A DNA stretch of 64,000 nucleotides from Diphasiastrum complanatum (Eukaryota; Streptophyta; Lycopodiopsida; Lycopodiales; Lycopodiaceae): the NCBI GenBank assembly GCA_029204225.1, contig CM055100.1, forward strand, positions 13,490,444 through 13,554,443, written 5' to 3'. Each line of letters starts with the position of its first letter. The stretch's first letter is position 1. The position numbers and the translations under genes were made by a program. Of the stretch, positions 44,501 to 55,070 are shown piece after piece. A model generated the notes under the pieces. That model was given only the letters and a program-made list of their open reading frames with translations, did not search any database and had not been told where the DNA came from.

Positions 44501-44960
44501 AACATCTGCAATGATATCCGTGGTAGAGGAAACTACCAAGGCCATGCTCGAACCTGATCTGTTAATAATGGTGTATGATAAAAAACCATCAATAGGCTCT
44601 CATGTGGCCTCTTCAATAGGACGACCATCCCACTGTACCAAAAAATGAACCTGTCGATGACGCCAACTATGCTAACGGCGAATCTGGTGAATGAAAGCTG
44701 GTAAAAAAGGAAACAACTCAGGATCTATAGAAAATGTGAGATTGTGAGGTCATCCTCAATGGCAGCACGTAACAAGCTAACATGAAAGGTATCACGGCCA
44801 CGTGTAGAAGCAGGCAGTTGTAACAATATGTAACAAGACTGAAACACTCCAGAATATGATAAGTCCAATAATACATGGTGCAATCTTCTCAGTAAAAGCG
44901 TGGCCCTAAACAAAATGATGTCCCGCAAAATGTAACCGAAAATAAACCATATCACGAATT
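44501..44960 (-). pseudogene. chromovirus integrase C-terminus and chromodomain
   Basis: The minus strand encodes LQLPASTRGRDTFHVSLLRAA-type sequence, the post-integrase conserved region. The chromodomain segment VHFLVQWDGRPIEEAT follows, then a stop (44601-44599) where a conserved Trp is expected, and then EP. The frame changes once between the two blocks. Confidence 0.82.
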
Positions 44961-45000
44961 TGATGGATATTGTTGTAGGTATGGAAGAGGTCTAGACCTT

Positions 45001-45200
45001 TTTGGCACCTCAAGAACAATTGAGGTCTAACAAGAGGGCAAAGAAAGCTCGACATGTGATCAAGATGAATGTGACTAATGAACTTCTCAAGGAAGATGAT
45101 AAGTGCACAACATCAAGTGAGGCTTGGGAATCTTTGAAAAAGGTTTATGAGTCCAAGTCTACATCTAGGGTCCTAGCCTTAAGGACGCAAAATTTGTGAA
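45001..45200 (+). pseudogene. copia gag (UBN2) fragment
   Basis: The plus strand encodes ARHVIKMNVTNELLKEDDK, EAWESLKKVYESKST and RVLALR, the UBN2 gag helix region, then stops. No other part of this copy is present. Confidence 0.8.
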
Positions 45201-45815
45201 AATCACAGCAAATAAGGATCCTAAAACACTTGAAATGATGAGGAAAACAATAGATTATGATTCCATAATGTTAGCACAAGTTGCACCATAAAAAATCTAT
45301 GCTTGAACCTCACTAAATGGCCCAAATCCTTGAAGGCTTAAGCCTTCACACGTGTGAATGTACGGCCTCCCACAGTCTGAACACTGTACACCATATCCAC
45401 ATTCACCACATTCAATCCTATAATGATTAAAAATCACAAGATCATGAACATAGAAAGCAATTGCACCAATATGAGAGAAAACCCATGAAATTGCTTGATT
45501 GATTTTGGTATATATACATGATCCAACATGGTTTTGGGCAAGTATGAGTATCTCTAAACCTATCCCTAATGCTAATTTTGGTGGATCTTTCATCCCTACC
45601 AAGTTAGGGTTGGAATCTTGGAGATCCCTCAACAATGTAAAAATTACCAAAATAGCTCCTACTTTTTTTCTCTTATATCTAAGCATGATTTGGACTCATT
45701 CCAAAGGTTCTATCACTTAGGCCAACTTGAAAACATCCTTATGAATGGAATCTTATGCTATTTGGCACGTGTGACAAGCCATATCATGACCATCTAACTA
45801 TTTACAAATCATATG
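45201..45815. other. unassigned stretch between copia remnants
   Basis: A 129-codon minus frame (45297-45686) has no recognisable domain and is probably incidental. TTAAGCCTTCACACGTGTGAA contains a palindromic core. Confidence 0.45.
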
Positions 45816-45821
45816 ACCAAA

Positions 45822-46715
45822 CTAGTCAATTAGCTGCTCACTCCTGCAAAGTATCAGAGTGTTGTCCACATACACAGCCACAATGATGATATGCCCATCT
45901 GTAACTCTGACATATACATTGGAATCAGCCAACAGAGGCTTCAATCCTAATGATTTCAGGGCTTGATCTTTCTTCTGGTACCATTGTCGGGCTGATTGTT
46001 TCAGATTGTAGATGCTTCTATGCATTCTGCATGCATAGTCAGGAAGTGAACTCGAGATATATCCTGGAGGTTGATCCATGTAGACCTCTTCGTCTAATTT
46101 GCCATGCAACAAGGCTATCTTCTCGTCCACAATGTGGATCTTGAGGTCATAAGCTGCTGCATATGCAAATAACAGAAGTAGGGACGAATGTTTGACGACA
46201 TGAGAGAAGGTTTTAGAGTAGTCTATACCGTATCTCTGAGAAAAACCTTTCGCTACCAGTCTTGCCTTGTATTTCGTCACATTTCCGTCTGGTCCGTATT
46301 TGAGCTTGAAGACCCATTTGCATTTGACAGTCTTGCGCTTATGTGGTAATGGCTCCAACGTCCATACCTGGTTCTTCCTCATGGACTCCATCTCTTCGTT
46401 CATGGCTTGGATCCATCTGTCCTTTTCTGGACCTTCAATCGCCTCCTCAAAAGTTTGTGGTTGGCCACTGAACCCACAGAACTCTTCTGATCTGGAAGCT
46501 GAGCTACCTGGCACATATCTTGCTGGTGCTCTTCGTGGTCTTGTCGACCTTCTGGGAGATCCTCCTAAAACAGCTATGTCTTTTCCCTTGTCTGCTCTGC
46601 TTGGTCTGGAACCATTTTGGTTTACAGGAACCTTGGGAGCAGGTTGCCTCTTGAATCTTTCTTCATCAGATTCGTCGTTCAAATGGGAGACGACTCAAAA
46701 ATATTTGTTTTTGTG
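45822..46715 (-). pseudogene. copia A: RT with altered catalytic motif (YVDN)
   Basis: The minus strand encodes KTVKCKWVFKLKYGPDGN, ARLVAKGFSQRYGIDY, a variant motif A (IVDEKIALLHGKL), MHRSIYNLKQSARQWYQKK and VAVYVDNTLIL. Motif C therefore reads YVDN (45872-45861), lacking the second catalytic Asp. The preceding linker is Arg/Pro-rich. The copy is truncated right after this motif, near 45815. A frameshift near 46715 separates it from the integrase frame. Confidence 0.92.
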
Positions 46716-48332
46716 TTCGTCCTATGCTCCCTCTGTCGTTGGCGACAGGTCATAGTACTGTCTATCCAGAACTTTGTAGCTGACAGGATCGTCGTTGGCC
46801 ATTATCCTGCTCTCATCGAATCTGACATCTCTCACTGTTTTCACAGTGTTCGTGTCTAGCATGTAGACTCTGTAGTATGACGAATTGTTGTCATAACCTA
46901 CCAGAAATCTCTGCTCGGCTTTCTCATCAAACTTCTTTTGAAGCTTATCAGGAATATGTGCACAGCCAAAGATTCTGACGTGAGACAGGTTGGGCTTTCT
47001 ACCCCACCATAACTCATGTGGTGTCGTGTGAGGAATACCAAACTTGTCTGTTCTGTTCTGGATGTATGCGGCTGTAACTACTGCTTCAGTCCACAGTGCC
47101 CTTGGAGCTTTCGAGTAGGCCATCATGCATCTGGTTGCTTCCATTAGGGTCATGTTCTTTCGTTCAACAACACCATTGTGGTGCGGTGTGTAGGCTGTAG
47201 TCCTTCAGTGAATGATGACACGATCATTGTAGAAGTCAGTGAAGCGATTCGAGATATATTCACCACCTTGATCTGTTCTGATCTGCTTCACTTTGCTGCA
47301 TGTGCATCTTTCTGTCCAATTCACATATTCTATGAATTTATCAAGTGCTTCAGATTTATTCTGAATGAAATACACTCTGACAAATTTGCTATAATCGTCA
47401 ATGAAGGTTATGTAATACTTTGAACCTCCTATTGAGATCACGTTGAATTGTCCATTGATGTCTGTGTGCACTAGCTCCAGAATCTTTGTCGTTCTGTAGG
47501 AGTCTTTGATGAATGGTGTGCGTGACATCTTGCCCTTCAAACATGCATCACAGGTGGTCGAACTGGTTGCATTCGAGATGTTGACCCCTGTTATCGCTCC
47601 ATGATGGCTTGCCTGGTAAAGTGCCATTGAGTTCATGTGGCAGAGTCCTATGTGCCACAGAGTGTCTGGCGAGTCGTCATGAGTCTGATGCACATGATTT
47701 GCAAGTAGGCGTACCTTCATATGATATAGGTTCTCTTTCCTTCTGCCTTGAGCGATGAGAGTACTAGTACTGACATCAATCACGTTGCATGCTTCATCAG
47801 AAAACGTCACACGCATTTTAGCATCTGCTATTCTTGCTACAGAGAGCAAGTCTTGTTGCAGAGTAGGCACGAACAGAACGTCTTCGAGTCGTCTGTCTCT
47901 ACCATTGGTGTTGAGCCATAGTGAACCAATACCGTTCACTTGATGTCTAGATCCATCTCCAAGAACTATGAATCTTGAGGGATCTGCACTTCTGAAATCA
48001 GACATGATTCGTCTTGATGTCACGAAGTGTGAGGTGGCTCCTGAATCTAGGATCACCTCATGTGTGTCAGATGTTGATGTTGCACACACATCTTCACAGT
48101 TATAGACGGTCGAACAATTTCTGTTTGTTCTTTCTTTGCCCATTTTCGAGCTCTTGGACTCCTCGACATAGGATGAACTATTGTTGTTCTCTTGTTTGTT
48201 TTGCGCTGACTTGTTTCTTGGGTTCTGGCAGCAATCCATGGTTGCGTGACCCTTCTTGTGGCAATGGATACACTCAATCTTGGGATTGAGCCAGCAGGTA
48301 TCTATTGTATGTTCGTCTCTTCTGCATATCAC
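46716..48332 (-). pseudogene. copia A: zinc knuckles, protease, integrase
   Basis: In order: two CCHC knuckles (CVICRRDEHTIDTC and CIHCHKKGHATMDC, 48332-48235); protease active site VILDSGATSHF (about 48060); the pre-integrase H-H-C-C region (HIGLCHMN..CDACLKGK); and the integrase core with HTDINGQF, IRTDQGGEY and VVERKN, so all three acidic residues are present. The C-terminal domain contains HVRIFGCAHIPDKLQKKFD. One in-frame TGA (near 47205) interrupts the core just before the Glu helix. Confidence 0.93.
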
Positions 48333-48401
48333 ACAAGTCTTCTTGTCTGCACCTTGTTGTTTCGACGTCCCTTTGGTCTTCTAGTTGCCTTTTCTTGTTC
48401 C

Positions 48402-49103
48402 CTATGCTTGCTGGTCACGATCCAGCCTCTGATTGGACTCTCTCTTAGGCTTAAATTGTTTCTTTGATTTTTCTTTGTTGCCGTAGAGGGCCTGGTCAGA
48501 ACCATCTTTGTGATCAAGATGTTCTCTGGCCTCGACTTCCTCTCGAATCTCGACAATCGCCTTTTCGAGGTTCATGGCGGGATCTTTCGAGAGCAAGGTT
48601 CTTGTCGTTTGGAATGATCTGGGTAAGGCTCTCAACAAGTACGTGAGCTGCTTCTCAACTGACACAACATTCTCTGTTCCAGAGTTATGTAGTGACAGAA
48701 ACAGATCCTTCATCTTTCTTACGAAGGAAGTGAGGTCTTTTCCATCCCACTGCAAATTTGTCAGCTGATCTTCCAGCATCATGATTTGACTTCTTGATTT
48801 CGTCTGAAATCTGGTGAGTAATGCATCCCACATCTCCTTAGCTTTGGAGAGTGTAGCCAGGTCAAGTGTGAGACTATCTTTGATGGAAGATGATAGCAAG
48901 ACTACTGCCCTGTAGTTTTTCTCTCTCCATTCGCGTAGCTCCTTGCCTGTTGTCGTAGGCATTTCTTCTGTGCCATCCACCCAAGGGAATAGTCCTTCAT
49001 CCTTGAGTATCAAAGATGTCTTAACTTTCCAGACTGGAAAGTTAGATTTTGAGGGACCAAGTATTGTGCAGATCTTGCTCTGCATGTTGCTGATTGAAGC
49101 CAT
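48402..49103 (-). pseudogene. copia A: gag
   Basis: A 233-codon gag ORF starting MASISNMQSKICTILGPSK. It contains the DUF4219-like start (FPVWKVKTSLILKDEGLF) and a UBN2 domain (EMWDALLTRFQTKSRS, MMLEDQLTNLQW, FVRKMKDLFLSL). A basic tail precedes the knuckles. A TAG at 48402-48404 separates it from the downstream frame. Confidence 0.9.
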
Positions 49104-49207
49104 TGCTTCTTGGAATCTGTTCCCTTGTTGATGGTTGTTTGTTTGAATGCTTGGCCTCTTGGATCTGCTAGCTTCTTGCTTATGTCAGAACATGACAAGA
49201 TGACCTA

Positions 49208-49218
49208 CTCGGATACCA
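49208..49218 (-). promoter_or_regulatory. primer-binding site of copia A
   Basis: The minus strand reads TGGTATCCGAG, one base off the usual TGGTATCAGAG, next to the LTR. Confidence 0.75.
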
Positions 49219-49932
49219 CTGATGAGAATCAGATTCGTGTATCGCGATTTGGATTTCGCAGTCGCGAAGCTTTCGCGAATGAACCACGATCCTCTGTTTT
49301 GATTCGGATGGAGTTCAGATGTGATCGTTGGACACTGCCAGCTGAATCACTCCTACAATCCTCCAAAATGTAGTCAGGCTCTACTGATCTACATTTATAA
49401 AATTAATGCAGCATTCAACATAGTTTCAACCAAGGTGCAGAATTAAAATGAACAAGAAACCTCAGACACACGATTAACAACAGAAGCATTTGCATACGAG
49501 ATCAGACACAACAAGAGAAACTATCTATATTGAACTTCCTCTGTTTTCTTCAAGCACTGCATGCAAATCCACACAGTGTGTGGGCGTGGGAGAAACACGG
49601 TTCTCTCATGAGTAATCGTCTCGCTTTACTGGCAGACAGTTAGATCTCTATGGATTCTGATCAGAGAGTTCGTCTCGCACACAGGCGGACTTGTTGTCTA
49701 TATTTCGTCTTGATTGCTTCCTAGCATCAGATTACTTCATTACACTGTATGTGTATTCTGTTGATCTATATGTCAAGTATCATCCAGTAAGTATGGTCGC
49801 TCTATGTAAATCTGAGATTAGAGTGATTAAGCATCTACAACTAATCAGGGAATTACAAGAGTGGCAGATTAGCCATGACCTAAAATGTATCTCATTTTGG
49901 TCGTTTGCCTTCTCTCGTATTGGACCGCAAAA

Positions 49933-50085
49933 GATTCTCGTTCATGAATCTTTCGTATTCATGAACCGTTCGTCTTCGTCTGATTTGACTTTTGTGTTCG
50001 CAAACCGTTCGCCTTCGTTTCCTTTGACTTTCATGTTTGAGAAATTTTTCGTGCTTCGTGTCTCTAGATCTTCGAGTTTGCGAAT
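49933..50085. repeat. minisatellite in LTR copy 1
   Basis: About 40-45-bp degenerate units built on TTCGCGAACCGTTCGTCTTCG-like and CCTTTGACTTTC sequence. TTGACT matches the W-box core and recurs with the unit. Confidence 0.75.
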
Positions 50086-50666
50086 GTCTTTGTTGGGATG
50101 AGGGTTGAAAGCTAGCGAGGCTTTGTAATTAGAAACGTTTTGTTTCTTCAAACACTGCTGATCTACGTTTATAAAATTATTGCAGCATTCAACATGGTTT
50201 CAACCAAGGTGCAGAATTCAAAATGAACAAGGAAACTTAGACACACGAATAAACAGCATACGCATTTGCATTCGAGATCAGACGCAACAAGAAAATCATC
50301 TATATTGATCTTTCTCTGATTGCTTCAAGCACTATATGCAAATCCACATAGTGCGTTGGCGCGGGAGAAACACAGTTCTCTCATGAACAATCGTCTCACT
50401 TTACTAGTGGACAGTTGGATCTGCAGATCCTAGACAGAATTGTCTTCGCACGCAGGCGGACATGTATTCTGTATTTTTGTCTTGATTGCTTACTTGCATC
50501 AGAATACTACATTACACTCTATGTGTACTCTGTTTTTTTATATGTCAAGTAACATCCAGTAAGTATAGTCGCTCTATGTAAATCTAAGATTAGAGTGATT
50601 AAGCATCTACAACTAATCATGGAAATACAAGAGTGGCAGATTAGCCACGACCTAAAATGTATCTGC

Positions 50667-50674
50667 TGACGTCA
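50667..50674. promoter_or_regulatory. TGACGTCA palindrome in the copia A LTR
   Basis: A perfect CRE/as-1-type bZIP core, present only in LTR copy 2. Confidence 0.45.
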
Positions 50675-50809
50675 TGCCATCAGATCAGATATTTGTACTT
50701 CTGGGTACTTGCATGATCTTGCTGGTACTCTCTGGAGCGTGGAGGGCAGGAGAAGGTTTTGTTTTGCTTGTCTGTCTTCTCTCGTACTGGACCACAAAAG
50801 ATTCTCATT

Positions 50810-50965
50810 CATGAATCTTTCGTGTTCGCAGACCGTTCGTCCTCGTCTGCTTCGACTTTCGAGTTCACGAGCCATTCGTCTTCGTTCCTTTGACTTTCGA
50901 GTTTGCGAACAGTTTGTCTTCGTTTCCTTTGACTTTTGAGTTTGCGAAACTTTTTGTGCTTCGTG
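50810..50965. repeat. minisatellite in LTR copy 2
   Basis: The counterpart of 49933-50085, with four or so units of TTCG..GAGTTTGCGAAC..TTCGTCTTCGTTTCCTTTGAC, again with TTGACT cores. Confidence 0.75.
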
Positions 50966-51072
50966 TCTCCTGATGTTCGCCACAACTTCGTCAAGCTGAG
51001 GGTTGAAAGCTAGCAAGGCTTTGTAGTTAGAAACATCTTGTTTCTTCATGTGGATTAATGTGGGAACCAACA

Positions 51073-51840
51073 TTCAAGTAAACTAAATAGGCTAGAAATG
51101 TGGTATAAATCTTGCATATCCTCCAACGTTCTAGTTCTTGATGTTCTTGGGATGTCCAAGAATCAAAAGACTGGTTGGTTTCTTGATTCTTGGACTTCCA
51201 AAATGTTGTAGATTAGTTCTTGTTTCTTGTTTTTCGATTTATGCAAGTATAGTAGTGCTTAGGATCTGATTTTAGTTAGTTTAGAGTAGGTTGTTGTAGA
51301 AACTTTTGAATGTTCATTTGGGCTGCATGCTGATCTGTAAATGAATGTTCATGGTTTGCATCTTTGTTTGAATGTGAGTGCTTTCAAGAGAAAATGACCC
51401 TGAGTGTCCTCTGACAGGCATGACATTAATACTACAAAGATAATTCGTCCCTTCTGCTTGATTTTTGGGCTTTAACAAGAAAGAACAATTGTAAGCAAGA
51501 GCCCAATGTCCCTGCTGACACACAGAAGTAGAAGTAAGCAAAGTATACTAGTAAACAGATTCTAGAGTGCAGAATCTATAAACATTTGACACTGCTACCA
51601 CTTGAACTCCAATGTATTCTAAATCCAGAAGAACTACAACATTGTCCCCGATCAGATCTCTACAAACAAACTCCCAAACTTTCCACACATCTGAGTTTCT
51701 ACAAACTGTACATCATTGTCCAACTCCACTAGCTGATACACTTGCAAATCCGTTGGCTGCCTCATTGTTAGCAAATGCACTAACAGAGCTGGATTTCCTT
51801 CAACACAAGCTCACGCTCCTCCCGTTCCCTCCCGCTTCCA
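51073..51840. other. unassigned flank of copia A
   Basis: No domain recognised. A 75-codon minus frame (51314-51541) is unidentified. Confidence 0.5.
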
Positions 51841-52235
51841 ATCTCAACCGGAGGCCTCATTGAAATCTCAACCGGAGGCCCCACTGAAATCTCAACCGGA
51901 GGCCTCACTGAAATCTCAACTAAAGGCCTCAGTGAGATCTCAACCGGAGGCCTCAGTGAGATCTCAACCGGAGGCCTCACTGAAATCTTAACCGGAGGCC
52001 TCAGTGAGATCTCAACCGGAGGCCTCACTGAAATCTCAACCGGAGCCAATTTGTCAAATCTCAACCGGAGCCAATTTGTCAAATCTCAACCGAAGCCAAT
52101 TCGTCAGATCTTGACCAGAGCGCTCGCTAAAATCTCGACCGGAGCGTTTCTCTAGAATCTTGACCGACGGGTTTTCTATCAAATCTCGACCGACGGGTTT
52201 TCTATCAAATCTCGACCGAAGGGTTTGTATCAACA
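51841..52235. repeat. 16-unit minisatellite (24-26-bp units)
   Basis: Units begin ATCTCAACCGGAGGCCTCA. Eight 24-bp units (51841-52032) are followed by three 25-bp units with GAGCCAATTTGTCA endings, two GAGCG-type units, and three 26-bp units with GACGGGTTTTCTATCA endings (last one diverged). On the minus strand the 24-bp block reads as an 8-residue repeat (VEISLRPP), so long open frames are a by-product. Confidence 0.95.
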
Positions 52236-52239
52236 AAAT

Positions 52240-52930
52240 AGTTCAAATGATGGATTCAAACAAATGTGCAATGACCAATAACATCAGTAGGATAAATCGC
52301 ACTCTGATTATTATCAACAATGAGTACAATTGCATGAAATTTTAACTTCAACTTGTTGAGCGTAATAATGTTGATACAAATTAATAAATTATCAGACTCA
52401 AAATATCAGAACAAGTTTTCTGATGAAAATTCTAGGAATAGATACAATGAAAACACCTACAACTAATTAGCATTGAATGCTATCTTCTATATTACTTACA
52501 ACCACCTTGCAACCGTAAGTATATGTACAAAAGTAGGTGGACTCCCAACATGAAATTGTTGGGTCCGACAATTTCAAAATTTTACAGTGGGTCAGATTTT
52601 ATTCAAAGGATAAAAAAATTTAAACTGGGTCAAAAAATATACTGAGAGTCGAATTTTTCGGGGTCGAAAAAATTAGACTTAATCCGATCTGATCCAAGGT
52701 CACACGCCCAGATAATTTAGTGAAGGGTTGGAAAAATCCAAACTGATTTGACCCGTCGACACATAGTTGAAAAAATCTCTATTTTGAATACTTAGAATAT
52801 GCTTTGAACAGGAACACGGATCATGCTACACGGTAACACAGACAGAAGACACTCTCCACAACAAGCTCACATAGCAACTATATTTCTCAAATGAAATTAC
52901 ATTGTACATATAGTTGTTCACTCAGGCAAC
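52240..52930. other. AT-rich stretch, nothing recognised
   Basis: It contains several GTC(C/G)GA..AATTT motifs around 52550-52760; no coding domain. Confidence 0.5.
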
Positions 52931-52935
52931 CCATG

Positions 52936-54725
52936 CATGACCTAGGTTGCCGTTGGGAATTTAAAAGTTTTCGGATGTAGTGCTTATGTGCATATTCCTC
53001 ATGATCTTAGGAAGAAGCTCAACTTCTAGAGTATCAAATGTATTTTCATCAGCTACATTACTTTAGATCAAGCTTACAAGTTGTTCGATCCTATCGAGTC
53101 GAAGACATTCACTAGCCCAAATGTCATCTTCATTGAAGATTACTTTATTGACCTCAAGGGAAAAGACAAAGCCCATGTAGCCGACTTTTCTGACTCGTTT
53201 GACATATTGAACTTCAAGGTTCCTCAATCGACTATTCCCATTGCAGGTCCAAGCTCATGTATTTTTGATGAACAACATATGAACGGTGAATCTGAAGATG
53301 ATGATGTTGCATATCAGCAACTACAATATGATGGAAATGGTCAACTTCCTCTATTCCCCATAAGATCATCAAGAACTAGCAGACCACCCATCAGATATAT
53401 CGACGAGTCTGCAACCTACCTTGTTCAGGAGCCGACAGTTGTCGAAGAGGCACTAAGGCAGCCCGATTCTGATCTCTAGAAAGAAGTCATGGATAAAGAG
53501 TATTCATCTCATATTGAGAACCAGACATGGACGATTGTCGAATTACCTGCTAGCAGAAACGTAGTTGACTGCAAATGGATTTTCAAAGTCAAGTACAAAG
53601 TAGATGGAAGTATCGACAGAAGAAAAGTCGCCAGAGCATTTTCTCAGGTATACAATGTCGATTACATGGAGACCTTCAGTCTAGTAGTCAAGCATTTTTC
53701 TATTCTACCTTTATTATCGTTTGCTGCTACAGTAGTTTTGGAAATACATCAAATGGATATACAGACATCATATCTTAATGGGGTTATCGAAGAAGACATT
53801 TATATGGTGCAACCTGAAGGTTATATTATCGAAGGTAAACACAATCATGTGTGTAAACTCCATAAAGCACTTTATGGCTTGAAACAATCTACTTGAGCAT
53901 GGTTGCAAAGGATCAAAACTTTACTTATTGATCACGGCTACACGCCAAGCTCTTTAGATTCAAATGTTTACATCAAGACAGTGCATCAGTCTTTTATCAT
54001 TATCACTTTATACGTGGACGACACATTGCTCTTCGGCAACAATATCAATCTGATAAAAGAAGACACGACTATGCTATCTTCCGAATTCAACATGACCGAT
54101 CTAGACGAAGCTCATTTCTGCCTTGGTATTCAAATCCACAGAGACAGAAATCAAAAGTCAATCTACATTACTCAGCAGAGATACATCTACAATATGTTAG
54201 TCAGATATAATCTAGTTAATTGCGAGTTAGCTCTCTAAAAAATGGAACCAGGTCTTAAGTTGTCAAAGGACCAATGTCCCCAAACAATCAAAGAGAATGA
54301 GCCGATGCGTGAGTATCCTTATCGTTCGATAATAGGATCTCTTATGTACACAATGATCTATACCAGACAAGACATAACTTTTGCAGTCAGCTCCTTAAGT
54401 CAGTTTATGACTAACCCTGGTATAACACATTGGAAAGCTCTTATCAGAGTTATGAGATATCTTTGAGCTACTATGGACTTTTGCATTTGTTATGGAATAG
54501 TCAACAACGACAAACTCAATTTACTCAGTGGTTACATAGATGCAAGTTGGGCAGCAGATGTAGACACTCAAATCTACTTCTAGATTTACATTCTTCCTCA
54601 ACAGTGGTCCTATTTCCTAGAACAGTCGCAAGCAATCTTTGATAGCTCTATCTTCTATAGAATCAGAGTATATCGCAGCCTCACAAGCTACAAAGGAAGC
54701 AATTTGGTTGAGAAACTTACTTTCA
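52936..54725 (+). pseudogene. copia B: integrase end, RT and RNase H
   Basis: The plus strand runs from the integrase C-terminus (LKVFGCSAYVHIPHDLRKKL, stop) through RT: CKWIFKVKYKVDGS, HQMDIQTSYLNG (motif A), CKLHKALYGLKQS, then a stop, then LYVDDTLLFG (motif C intact, 54011-54022) and LGIQIHRDRNQKSIYI. The RNase H follows (YRSIIGSLMY, RQDITFAVSSLSQF, ALSSIESEYIAASQATKEAI), ending near 54725. In-frame stops occur at about 53477, 53894, 54236 and 54464; several sit at Trp or Arg codon positions. Confidence 0.93.
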
Positions 54726-54729
54726 AATA

Positions 54730-55068
54730 TCAATTTTCCCCTGAACACATTGCTGAATTCAATCCCTCACCACCCCTCTCTCCTCAATCTAATCCACAAG
54801 AGGAACATACCTTTGCAGCTAAAGCATCTTCAATAAGGCATAGGATCTCTCCAAATGCACATAGCAAGGATATGCTGATCTCCCAAGAGTTTGCAAAGAA
54901 GTTTCAACCAAAGGAATGAGGCGGATACATTCTTCCGAACCTCAATGGATGCCAAACCCATAAAGAAGCAGTCAAACTCCTTGATCCACAACCAGCTTGG
55001 CGCCATCAGCTCTTTCTGCAAAGCAAAACCTCCATGGCATGGTATCTTGATACACTAGTCTATGTCTG
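54730..55068 (-). repeat. possible 3' LTR of copia C
   Basis: Noncoding sequence directly downstream (minus strand) of copia C's final stop and bounded on the left by copia B. No second copy was seen to confirm it. Confidence 0.3.
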
Positions 55069-55070
55069 CA

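Larger units (their letters stand above)
49220..51072 (-). repeat. 5' LTR of copia A, internally duplicated (1,853 bp)
   Basis: It is bounded by TG...CA; in element orientation it starts TGTTGGTTCCCACATTAATCC. About 770 bp (49380-50148) is repeated at 50155-51050, starting CTGATCTAC(A/G)TTTATAAAATTA and ending in the AAAGCTAGC(G/A)AGGCTTTGTA region. Copy 1 lacks about 100 bp present in copy 2 (50667-50768). Without the duplication the LTR would be roughly 1.08 kb. Confidence 0.85.

Noticed and set aside
45297-45686. 129-codon minus frame with several cysteines
   Set aside because: Cys spacing fits no zinc-finger class; flanked only by copia debris.
51780-52082. 100-codon minus frame with VEISLRPP repeats
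   Set aside because: A by-product of the 24-bp minisatellite; no start context or flanking domain.
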